A DNA stretch of 64,000 nt from Cyanidiococcus yangmingshanensis (lineage: Eukaryota > Rhodophyta > Bangiophyceae > Cyanidiales > Cyanidiaceae), in assembly GCA_013995675.1 (NCBI GenBank), contig VWRR01000007.1:496001-560000 (forward strand). Reading direction: 5' to 3'. The notes beneath the pieces are model-generated. The model ran no database searches. It was not told where the DNA came from and saw only the letters and a program-made list of their open reading frames with translations. The translations under genes were made by a program, and so were the position numbers. This document shows positions 31,324 to 40,540 of this stretch, piece after piece. How positions within the stretch are numbered: position 1 is the stretch's first letter; every line of letters starts with the position of its first letter.

Positions 31324-32543
31324 GGTAAGGGGTTGCATTCAAGCCAGCACGGTTCATGACTGGCCTCGCGCGATCAATGGCGTGAGCTGCACCGCAGCTA
31401 CGATCCATAGCTCACTGGAATGCTTCACGATTTCTCCATCTTTTGGTTTCATTAGACATTTGATGTCCTCCGAAAGCGCTGTGTATCGATTGTAGCAGTC
31501 GGAACTCGTGCTCGCAGCCCTTGACCAGGACCGTCACGAGAGGCAGCTAAGGGAGCCACGCGAGGCCATATACGCACTTGAACAAGGTGACTCTATCTGT
31601 GTCTGGATACAGCGACCCGTGTCCACATGGACGTTTCGTCGGGTTGCAGCGATGCAACCTGCACTTGGAATGCACCCACCGCGACGCTCTAATCACGCGA
31701 ACAGGTAGAACACACAGTCCGCCTAGCTCTGAGTCAGCACCATACAGAAAGAGATACTGCTTATTGTCTGTAGGATATCGTCCTTACCTGTACTTGTTTC
31801 GGACAGGCATTTTCACTTTGCTGGGGCGCCCGTCACGGAGGAACGAACACCTCTATGACACTCGCCTTAGACTGCACCGTAAACGCTTCTCGAGCTGGCA
31901 TCGTGACCTGCAAGCTTACCCACAAAACCATCAACATAGCATCCATAATCGGGATCAGAAATATACCTAAGTGATTGAAGTGCTGGTGCGTCTACCTAAA
32001 GCAGCGGCAGGTCTTGTCTCAGGGCCGTGTCCTACCAGGCGCTCACATCGTGCGGTGTCCACTGCTTTGCAAACACCTATCGACTTGACGGCCATGATCA
32101 CACAATTATGACCTTTAACTTCTACCTAGTTTTCTGCATAGCGTCCTGAGAGATCGCCGTGTCCCCATTGTTTGGCCTCTGGTCTGCTCCGTTGCACCCA
32201 GGTTGTGTCCGCAAGACACACACACCAAAACGGATTCGGTCTGTGTCGTGGCGAGCGACTGCGGCTGGGACGGTCGCTCGTTCGAAAGACGCGGGAAAGG
32301 TGTCGTGGCAGCCTCGGTTGGGTAGGGACAACACCTATCTTCAGTCGAGGCCCTTCTCATAGAGCATGACGTTCTGTATTCTACTGTCCCTGCCGGGTTC
32401 AAGGCCAAAGGCCTGGCAAAGCAAACGCTACGGTTTATCGACAACGAGAGCAGCGCGTCGTTGTCGTTGCGCTGGTCGTCTTCATCGGCTTCAGCGCAAC
32501 CATCCTCATTATTCGAGCTTGCGAACATGAAGAGCAGGATCGG
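31324..32543. other. Intergenic, including possible ispE presequence
   Basis: About 1.2 kb. From 32366 an ATG opens a 50-codon frame (MTFCILLSLPGSRPKAW...) that looks like a transit peptide but is out of frame with ispE. In the ispE frame the stretch 32370-32543 is open without ATG and encodes a hydrophobic run (VVVVALVVFIGFSATILII). See the ispE entry. Nothing else is supported. Confidence 0.45.
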
Positions 32544-33683
32544 ATGGGGCCTGCTTCAAAAGAAGCAGAAGCACCCAAAACTTCTGGCGAAAGCGGGAAC
32601 AGCAATCCCGCTACAGGAGAGGCGGCAACAGTGGATAGCTTTGATGGCTACGACCTCGTGCTCCACTCTCCTTCTAAAATCAACGTCTTTCTTCGGGTGT
32701 TGCAGCGCAGACCTGACGGATTCCACGAAGTCGCAACGGTGATGCAGGCGATATCGTTGACCGATCGGATGGGGTTTCAGGAGCTGCCCAGCTCAGCGGC
32801 CGATGATATCCTTGAGTGCGATAACGCGCGGGTGCCGCTCGACAAATCGAACTTGATCATCAAGGCATTGGAGACATTTCGACTGCAGACTGGCCAGAGG
32901 AAGTACTATCGCGTGCGTATAGAGAAGCAGATTCCCATGGAGGCAGGTCTGGGTGGCGGCTCAGGGAATGCTGCGACCGCCCTCTTCGCCGCAAACCGCC
33001 TCTGTGGTCAGCCTGCAACCAACGAAGACCTGATCCGATGGGCAGGAGAAGTCGGTTCAGATGCCGCCTTCTTCTTCTCACGTGGTTCGGCGTACTGTAC
33101 GGGCCGAGGGGAGCAACTTCATCCGATGCAGCCGCTCGCACCGGCACATCTCTACGTGATCAAGCCCAAGGGGATTGGACTGAGTACCGCAGCTGTCTAT
33201 AGCGCTCTGGACGTGAACAGCCTGAACCAACAGGGCCTACTTGACCCGAACATGCTACGGGAGCAGATCGAGCGACATGGCCCGTTCCTTTCACCGCTTG
33301 TCAACGATCTCGAGGAACCTGCATTCGCTCTGGTGCCCCTATTGCGGGATTTAAAGGCGTTTATCGAGTCGTTCGGGTTTCGACGAGTGCTCATGAGCGG
33401 CAGTGGCACATCGTTCTTTGCGCTTGGTTTTCCGGATAGCCGCTATGGAAACCGATTCAAGGATACGTTCGCGGTACAAAGTCGACTGCAAGTTGGACCG
33501 CTAATGAAACTGTTCCAAGATGGTGTCGATGTATTCGAATGCCGGTTCATTCGTCGCTACTCAGACGATCGCTGGTACATGGAACGGCCTCCGCTAGAAT
33601 CGTCTAATTCGGTCTCAAAGAGGCAGGCGCCTCCGTTTCCACTGCCGCAACAGACACCGGTCCCAAAGAATCCGCATCATTGA
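32544..33683 (+). CDS. ispE: 4-diphosphocytidyl-2-C-methyl-D-erythritol kinase (IspE/CMK)
   Basis: A GHMP kinase that phosphorylates CDP-ME at the 2-hydroxyl in the plastid MEP isoprenoid pathway. Family motifs are present: SPSKINVFLRVLQRRPDGFHEV at the N-terminus, the ATP-binding loop PMEAGLGGGSGNAATAL at about residues 131-147, SDAAFFFSRGSAYCTGRGE, and the C-terminal MSGSGTSFFAL. A polar Pro-rich tail of about 25 residues ends the protein. The ATG at 32544 gives 379 residues with about 35 polar residues before the domain, but no clear transit peptide. An out-of-frame ATG at 32366 begins a transit-like sequence, so the true N-terminus is probably upstream and disturbed by an indel or an unrecognised junction. 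Confidence 0.93.
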   Translation: MGPASKEAEAPKTSGESGNSNPATGEAATVDSFDGYDLVLHSPSKINVFLRVLQRRPDGFHEVATVMQAISLTDRMGFQELPSSAADDILECDNARVPLDKSNLIIKALETFRLQTGQRKYYRVRIEKQIPMEAGLGGGSGNAATALFAANRLCGQPATNEDLIRWAGEVGSDAAFFFSRGSAYCTGRGEQLHPMQPLAPAHLYVIKPKGIGLSTAAVYSALDVNSLNQQGLLDPNMLREQIERHGPFLSPLVNDLEEPAFALVPLLRDLKAFIESFGFRRVLMSGSGTSFFALGFPDSRYGNRFKDTFAVQSRLQVGPLMKLFQDGVDVFECRFIRRYSDDRWYMERPPLESSNSVSKRQAPPFPLPQQTPVPKNPHH

Positions 33684-34899
33684 AATCACTCAGTCATGTC
33701 GTCGTCGTCTCTAATCATGTTCTTGGTGCCATTTTCGTCGAGCATTCGCCGTCTATGAACTGCAGCATGGGCGATCAAGTGCGGGAACTGCACCGCTGTT
33801 GACGTGGATCAAGCATCTCTGCCTCAGCCATGCTCGCTCTTATGGAATGATTCGCGTTTCGTTTCGGATTCGATCCCCTGCGCGTTGTTGCTTGCTCACG
33901 AGACAAGCCGTCACTGCTCTCTAGGAATAAAGATTCAGTCTTGTTCGCATCTCTGCAATCTGCACTTCACCGAGTCCAGTAAAGAGCGACCAGGCAAGAC
34001 AGGGAAACAACGAACGGTTTCGGGCTGCTGGTGCCATTGGTCGCAACGGATGTCTCAAGCGCGGTTCAAGGGCAATGTTGCTCGCTTCTGCACGATTGCG
34101 CCACAACTTTTCGGTGCTCTTGTGGGCTTTAGAGCGAGCGACGCTGTTCCTGTTGGTGTCGCTCGAATCTGGGCGGGGGTGCGACCGGAGCTGGAGCACT
34201 CACCAGACTTTCAGGGACCGAGCGCCGGCGACAGGTGCAGCATGGGCGCCGTTCTCATATGACGGCGTTCGTTGCATATAATTTCTCTGGGGGACCCTCT
34301 CGGACACCACAAGTACCATTGTCGCAACGAAATCGTCTCGTAACGCCAGTGCGTGAGCGCCTGTCGTCGTGAACCTCAAGTTCGATCGCTGTGGCCATGG
34401 ATTTCGTCCTTGTTTCCTCGCAGCTCGTCTCTGCCGATGACGATTCCCGTATCGTGCGACTCGATCGCATCGCCTCGGCAAGGCTTCGCAGCACCCTCCA
34501 TGAAGCGACACCAAACCAGAAAAGGCAGTCGATACTGGTCTGACTGCCGTGGACGAGCAATCTGGGGTTCCGTAGGGTGCCGTGGAATGCCCCCGATCCG
34601 TCTTGATCGAGTGAGTTCAGCACTCGCAGTGCTTACTCAAAGGCGATCTCGGAGGAAACGACTCCATCAAGGGTCAGAGTCGATTGCATCTTGCAATGGC
34701 TATAGTGCACCCAAGCGGTCACGAAATCGGATCTACTCACCTACTGTACATAACACGAAATCATTCGTTTGAAAATCCCATGGCCAGCCCCAGGTCGGAT
34801 TTGTTCGGCCGCCCCTCCACCCCTGTTCTGGAGCAAAAGCAGCCGACCATTGCCACATGAATCATTGACCTCGCGGCATGCTGCCCCAGTCCTGCTCTG
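33684..34899. other. Convergent intergenic region
   Basis: About 1.2 kb between ispE and the Nudix gene ends. A 152-codon plus frame (33804-34262) and a 122-codon minus frame oppose each other at similar length; neither has a domain. Nothing supported. Confidence 0.4.
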
Positions 34900-35517
34900 C
34901 TAGCGCAAACTATCCGCAATTCCGGGTTTGACGCGAATCTCCGGCACCAAGGTGCTATCTGGGACATGCAGCGTGCTTCGAGCGTATCGCAAAGCCCATG
35001 CCACTGTCGGAAATGCCAGCAGCTCCCAGGGAATCTCATCCCAACCGTAGAGACGTGCCTCCAGCGTCTCCACGTTCTGTCGATAGTCAGCTGGGGTCCA
35101 GTCACGTGTCAGCACCGCTCGATATACCAACTGGACCTGTGCAGCTTGCATCAACTCATAGACCGCGAGCAGAGGCCCAACCTGTACGACCGCATTGGTC
35201 TCCTCGAGCGCTTCCCGCTGCGCGGCCTCTCGAGACGACTCACCAAGCTCCATATAGCCCGCTGGGAGCGTCCACCGACCGCTCGCAGGCCGAAGCGCTC
35301 GTCTACAGAGCAGTACCTGTCGACGATCGGGACTCGTTGCCACACAAGCACTGATCACCTTCGGGTTCTCGTAGTGTACCTGCAGCACAGCGTTCACATA
35401 CTGCACGTTCTCGATAGTCTCCCTCGGGTACACGAAACCCGAGTCGGGCACCACAGCGCGAACAGAAACGGTGCAGACGACCAGCGTCCGTGCTCCTCGT
35501 GACGTTCTCCTGACCAT
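34900..35517 (-). CDS. Zinc-ribbon Nudix hydrolase (NUDT23-like), with an apparent frame break
   Basis: The closest known type is plant NUDT23, a plastid pyrophosphatase for ADP-ribose and FAD. The Nudix box is GYMELGESSREAAQ followed by REALEETNAV. After it come the family-like LECRLF equivalent (LEARLYGWDEIPW) and LAFPTVAWAL. The N-terminal zinc ribbon RFCSRCGARLGFRVPEGDY and RERAVCERC is present but in another frame. One surplus C at 35379-35380 (plus strand) explains it and restores CAAVHYENPKVISACVA, as in the plant enzymes. The start is unresolved: ATG 35517 lies just upstream of the ribbon but in the catalytic frame, and the ribbon frame has no ATG, so a further indel or more upstream exon sequence is likely. 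A plastid presequence is therefore not visible. Confidence 0.85.
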   Translation of the reverse strand: MVRRTSRGARTLVVCTVSVRAVVPDSGFVYPRETIENVQYVNAVLQVHYENPKVISACVATSPDRRQVLLCRRALRPASGRWTLPAGYMELGESSREAAQREALEETNAVVQVGPLLAVYELMQAAQVQLVYRAVLTRDWTPADYRQNVETLEARLYGWDEIPWELLAFPTVAWALRYARSTLHVPDSTLVPEIRVKPGIADSLR

Positions 35518-35946
35518 CACCGGCTCCAGACTGAGTGCCACTCGATCGCACGCAGCATAAAAAGCGGTGCTGAGCTAGCCTCCGTCCTCCCGTCGGAAGC
35601 CATGACTTCGAAGCGTGCGCTCCAATAAGCAACTTGACGGAGCGAGTACGACGTCTGGGGACGACCGCAGTCGTTACAAACAGCACCCGCCTGAGCGAGC
35701 TGGCTACCTTGCATGCAACGTAGCACTTGGGTGTGGCGAAACGATAACTTCGCCAGCAAACGTCTGAACCTAGCCCGAATGTTTACGCGACCTGAGAAAG
35801 ACGACTCCAGTGACGATTAAAGAACACGAGGGTCTCGCCAGCAGGTGAAAGACCACAAGCTTTTCGGAGGCGTCAATGTTCGCTCTCCGCAACGGCCCAG
35901 TCGCAGCTCGTTTCGGCCTTGAAACGCGCAAGCTATCGGTTGATGT
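35518..35946. other. Short intergenic region between two minus-strand genes
   Basis: Upstream of the Nudix gene. A minus-strand 80-codon frame (35517-35759) could carry its missing N-terminus, but nothing proves it. Confidence 0.35.
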
Positions 35947-38932
35947 TTACAAACCGTGGAGATGGAAGAAGGCTTCCTCTTGGGGCTCACGTCCCAGAAA
36001 ATCTCGCAAAATGTCACTGGCGTCACGAGAACCCCCTGGGGCCAGCACCAGGTGGCGATAACGGTGTCCGGTCCGAGCATCTAGAGGGCGCCCGGCAAAA
36101 GCGCTTGCGTACATATCGCAAGCGAAAACCTGGCTCCATAGGTAGCCATAGTATTGCGCATCGTATCCCGACATGAGATGACCAAAGCTGGCCCCAAAGT
36201 GTGTGCCTGGGGTCATTGGAACGAGACCAGTCTGCCGTTGGAGTTGTGCCAGCAGCTCGGCAGAGTCCATATGCTCAACGAGCACGTCACTGAGGTGTGT
36301 GCTGCGGCGACGGCTGCGACTGTTCCGTTTCGAGCTTTTGCCTCGTTCAAGGCGGTCGCGTGTTGGTTGATGGTGAAGCGTCTGGTCGAAGAGGGCCAGC
36401 ACGATCTGACGTCTGGTCTGAAGGGCGATTAGGCAACAGCGAGCTCGCTGTAGCCGTTCGATGGTTTGATGCGGTAGCGGCTCCGGCACGAGTCCACCGC
36501 CGTGCACGGCTCGCGGCACAAAACGCTCGTAGTGGCCCGAGAGCATCTGCAGCGCTTCGCGGTCCCAACACCAGTTCTCGAGCATCTGACTTGGGGCCTC
36601 GACAAAGTCGCGTTCAACCCGAGTGCCAGAGAACCGAGCGAATCGAGGCTTTGAACAGATATGGTGCATGACATGACCGAACTCGTGAAAGAGCGTCACC
36701 ACTTCCTCGTGGCGTAGCAACGATGGACGACTTCCCGACGATTTGCTCAAGTTGGCCACCATGGCTGCCACTGGAACTTGACGCTCTTCTGACAAGTGCA
36801 GTGGTTGTGTCGGGCTGGCCGAGTCATCTCCTGCAGACTGGATGGTCGCTGGTGCTGAGGAACGAGCAAGCGAGCGATCGGACATCACCTCGGTTGGTAA
36901 GTGCTCCATGATGGTCGGTGCTTGAGCTCGTTCGTGGCCATCCGAGGCGGATTCGTGGGGCCTCCTTCTCCACCCGACTGGGTCGAACACAGCTGGGCTG
37001 CAGAGGCCAAACAGCAGCGTGTCCCGTACTTGCCCTCACGGGGATGTAAATCGAGATAGAAGTAGCCCATGAGTGTGGCAGTTCCGGCGTCACGCACCTC
37101 GAAGAGACGCACATCCTCATGCCAGCGCTGACCATGTTGGAGGGCCACAAAGCGTAACCCTAGCAGTTGCTGATAAATATCAAACATGCCTGCGAGCACA
37201 CGTTCCAGGGGAAAGTATTCTGCGATCTTCAGATAATCAATCTGGAGCTGTTGCTCCTCATACTTGGTCATATAGTAGCGCAGATCCCACATGTAGATCT
37301 CATTATCTGGTTCGAGGCCAAGCATCACCCCATAACGCTCCAGGTTTTCCTTTCGCTTGAGGCGACGTAGCTCTGACAGTTCGGCCTGAGCTGCCTTGTC
37401 CAGTCGTTTGCTTAAGCGATGCAAAAAGGCGTCCACGTTATCCGGGGATGCTGCCATGCGCGTTTCCAGAACGTATGCAGGCATGCGAGGGGTACCCCAG
37501 CACTTTAGCCGCCTCGTCCCGAAGTCGTACAGTCTCTTCCAACAGGTACACATTCTCGGGTACACAGCGCGAATGAAAGAGTTTTTCGAGGATGCGTCGC
37601 GTCTCTTCTACAGCGCAATGCTTCATGATTGGGAAATAGTGCGGATACTTGAGCGTCACCTCGTATTCTAGCTCCTCCGGCCTGCTGGGATTCGGCCGAC
37701 TCTTGAGGCCTTCGAGGAAGCCCGGCGACATACCCGCCAATTCCTCGGCAGTGAACCATAGACGGGTATTCTCCTCGTTCAGATTCCTTTGATATTCAAT
37801 GCACAAGTCGGCAATGCGGGAGCGGAGGTCTACCAATCGCTCCCGGATCTCCTCATCCAGGTGAGCACCATGCCGTTCCAGGTCTCGAATAGTGAAACGC
37901 ATATAACGAACATGTTCGAGGGTTAGACCACATGCCGCAGCTGCTTGCGCACCGAGTGGAGTTTGTCTTCCAAAGTCATCACGATCCATGTCTTTCGAGG
38001 ATTGTTCCAAGACGCTCGATCGTCTCACGGACTCGCGCTCACGGCGAGTCTCGGGGCGCTTGTGCCGAGCGCAAAGAGTTCCGTTGACGACGCAATGCCT
38101 CGCGTAGTTGCACTTCGTATTCGTCAGCGATCGGTTTGAGAACTCGGTAAACATCGGCTCGGGAGCCGAGCTCTACATCGAGCTTGGCCAGCTCCTTCTG
38201 TGCGTCCACAGCGGCCTCACGAATCTCTGCCACAGGTGAAACAAAACTCGGGAAAGTAACGCTCGAGCGCCGAGCAGCGTGTTTCGCCTCCATATCAGCC
38301 AGAAGCTGGAAAGTATGATCAAAATCCAGAGGCGTCTCCAACAGCGGTGCACCACGCCGAATATGATCGTACAGAGCGCCCAGGTGATCAGCGAGCGCAC
38401 GCTCCTCCTGGACGATTCGCTGCGTCTCCGCTTTGATTTCGGACGCTGCGATCTCTGCCTGGAAAGCAATGCCTTTCGGACTGACATATCCTACACCCGA
38501 GCGCCGTCCAACACGAGCACGATATGTCGCTGAACGAGTGCGTTCTTCAGAGGGCTCCACGGCGCCAGCGCGTTCGACTCCGGGAGCACGCGAGCGGTAC
38601 GCCGCTGTGCTCACCGCCTGTCCCTGTGCTTCTTCTCGCGCTCTGTCACTCGTCGCGTCACCAACAAGCTGTTTGTGTCTTCGACGACGTCCCCGATAGG
38701 ATCGGACCGCAACAGCTGTCCCGAGAAACGCTGCCACCAGGGCCGAGCCAGAGAGCGCTGGCACTAGCCACGGCGTCGACACGTTTTTCGATACCGTCAC
38801 GGCTTGGAACGCGTCCCATAGCGCACGCAACCAACGCAGGACCAGACCCCAGCGATCGGATACTCCCTTCGAGTCGCTTGAATTCAATGAACGATCGCTT
38901 TCAGCCCCAGCAACTGCAGCAGATGAAGTCAT
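35947..38932 (-). CDS. Membrane-anchored M3 metallopeptidase (thimet oligopeptidase type), several apparent frame breaks
   Basis: A zinc oligopeptidase of family M3 that degrades short peptides. Start at the ATG at 38932. An N-terminal segment of about 70 residues leads to a membrane span (WLVPALSGSALVAAFLGTAVAV) and an Arg-rich stop, then the M3 fold: PLDFDHTFQLLADMEAKHA, YQRNLNEENTRLWFT, LKYPHYFPIMKHCAVEETRR, WDLRYYM, GKYGHAAVWPLQPSC, the zinc site HEFGHVMHH, GTRVERDFVEAPSQMLENW, and PGTHFGASFGHLMSGYDAQYYGYLWS. About 80 residues of low-complexity sequence are inserted just before the zinc-site block. Similarity passes through different frames, with breaks near 38053-38056, 37480-37481, 37023-37025 and within 36830-37000; the first three fit one surplus base each in a G/C run. 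Corrected length is about 990 residues. Confidence 0.88.
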
Positions 38933-40107
38933 TTCGTGCGAATCTGGCACCGACCTAGTAAGCGCCCAGAAGCTCTACACTCGTCTAAACTAGACTGATA
39001 TAATCCACTTTTGACCTGGAATCCAAACTTGTAGATAGTCAGACTGCAGTCTCAAGAAAGGAGACGCACAAGACAACCAGCGCTAACCTAACTAGTTGAA
39101 GCGCTCGTCAACGTCGTTTACCAACGAAGCGTATGGGATGGTCGCGCCGCTGGCCCGCGGGGGTGCGCCCCACCAAGCGCGACGCGTGATTCAAAATCGC
39201 AGCCGCTGGATGCGCCGGCGTGTGCGCGCAACCGACCAGGGGCACGGGCAGCACCGCTCGTCGATCGCCCGCTCGTCGATCGATGCATATCCCCGAGGCG
39301 ACACGGTGATCGCTCGTTGAGGGTTCATCCCGAGGCGGGTATCTATCTTGCGTATTTTGTTTCAAGATCATCAGCAGAGGCAAACGTCATGGATACTTGT
39401 CTCCTGTACACGTGATCCGGTAAAGGTTCGTTGTTTGTATCCATGATGCATCATCTCATCATTTCAAGATTGGCGCCAAAGATAAAGGGTGCAAAACCCT
39501 GTCTCCTGTAAACGTGATCCGGTAAAGGTTCGTTGCTCGTATCCATGATGCACCATTCGGGGTATTCAAAAGCGATCACAGGCCTCGAGACGCCTTGGCG
39601 ATGCACCTGGCATGGCGACGATCCGGCGGAAACAAGACCCGAAATGACGTGGCGACCCTTGGTGACGCCGACTGCAAATCACGATGCCGCCATCACATCA
39701 TCGAACGTCGTAGGAGGACGGTTCGTCGATAGGCGAGCGGTCGTTCACATGGCCATGTCAAGTCCATCCCTCTCTCCAGATGATGGTCTGATGTGTTCAT
39801 GCTGGATTTGGGGTCCTCGGCGACAGGCCGCTGCGGACAACGGTTGCACGCTCGATGCCAGCGTCAACGGGATCACCACGTTACTGCACGAATTCGTATC
39901 GTTCTCTCCCTGGGGCGTTTCGTTGGATCATTCATGGATGGGGTTTGGGACGTAGGAGCCGCTCATTGACTCTGACAAGCACATCTTGTGGCGGTACGTC
40001 TACTTTTTCGGTATTCGGCACATCGTGATCTCTCTGTCAATTTGCTCTCAAATGAACACAGGATAAATTTCTCTTACATCGCGGATAACAGCGCGAAGCG
40101 AGCAGCG
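38933..40107. other. Intergenic region containing a direct repeat
   Basis: About 1.2 kb with no supported gene. A 140-codon plus frame at 39533-39955 begins inside the second repeat copy and has no recognisable domain. Confidence 0.4.
39399..39553. repeat. Pair of 55-bp direct repeats, 101 bp apart
   Basis: Copy one spans about 39399-39453 and copy two about 39500-39554. Both read tgtctcctgta, then acgtgatccggtaaagg, then ttcgttg, then tatccatgatgca, with only a few substitutions. Around copy one, CATGGATA (about 39388-39395) can pair with TATCCATG (about 39439-39446). The spacing and divergence suggest an old local duplication or a small repeated RNA or regulatory element. No function can be read from the sequence. 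Confidence 0.8.
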
Positions 40108-40481
40108 TCATCCTTGTTTGGCTGGAGACATTTCTGCTACGTCTGAATCGGCTGAACTCGTATCATCAGCGGCGGATAGGGCTGTGTCGGCGTGGGCTGC
40201 TCCGAGACGACGCGATCGCATTCGCGCGTCCAGGGGGTCACTCGACCGCTGCTGCGACAACAGATACTCGGTTTGAATCCGTTCTTGGTTCCAGTTCGTG
40301 GAGAGCTCGTGGGTTGCCTTTTGAGACTTACCGATCCACGAAAGGATTGAACGCTTGTTTGGAGGTTCAGCGAGCAGTTCAATTGGACGCCTCGGTTCGA
40401 CCGAGCGTTACTTGGCTGAGAAATCGACAGGAAAACGTTGTGCCGACACGTTGATAGTGTCCCTATGTTGGCTCGAGTCAT
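40108..40481 (-). CDS. Possible small protein divergent from DPH6, frame broken
   Basis: The ATG at 40481 opens a frame beginning MTRANIGTLSTCRHNVFLS. In the adjacent frame a strikingly protein-like stretch follows: IELLAEPPNKRSILSWIGK, ATHELSTNWNQERIQTEYL and DPLDARMRSRRLGAA, ending at a TGA at 40108-40110. A single-base change between about 40380 and 40420 would unite them into a protein of about 124 residues with an Arg/Ser/Cys N-terminus (possible organelle presequence) and an acidic tail. I do not recognise the family. A GTAAGT lies in the minus strand at 40326-40331, so a splice site cannot be excluded. Only 59 bp separate it from the DPH6 ATG. Confidence 0.35.
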
Positions 40482-40540
40482 TATCGTTCAATGATCATTC
40501 TTTGAACCAGCATCTCCAAAATTTTATTCCAATTTGCACG

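Noticed and set aside
33804-34262. 152-codon plus-strand ORF between ispE and the Nudix gene
   Set aside because: No domain, opposed by similar minus-strand frames, and located between two converging genes.
35947-38932. Three or four separate small genes on the minus strand
   Set aside because: The pieces match successive parts of one M3 peptidase in order; splitting them would leave each without a complete domain.
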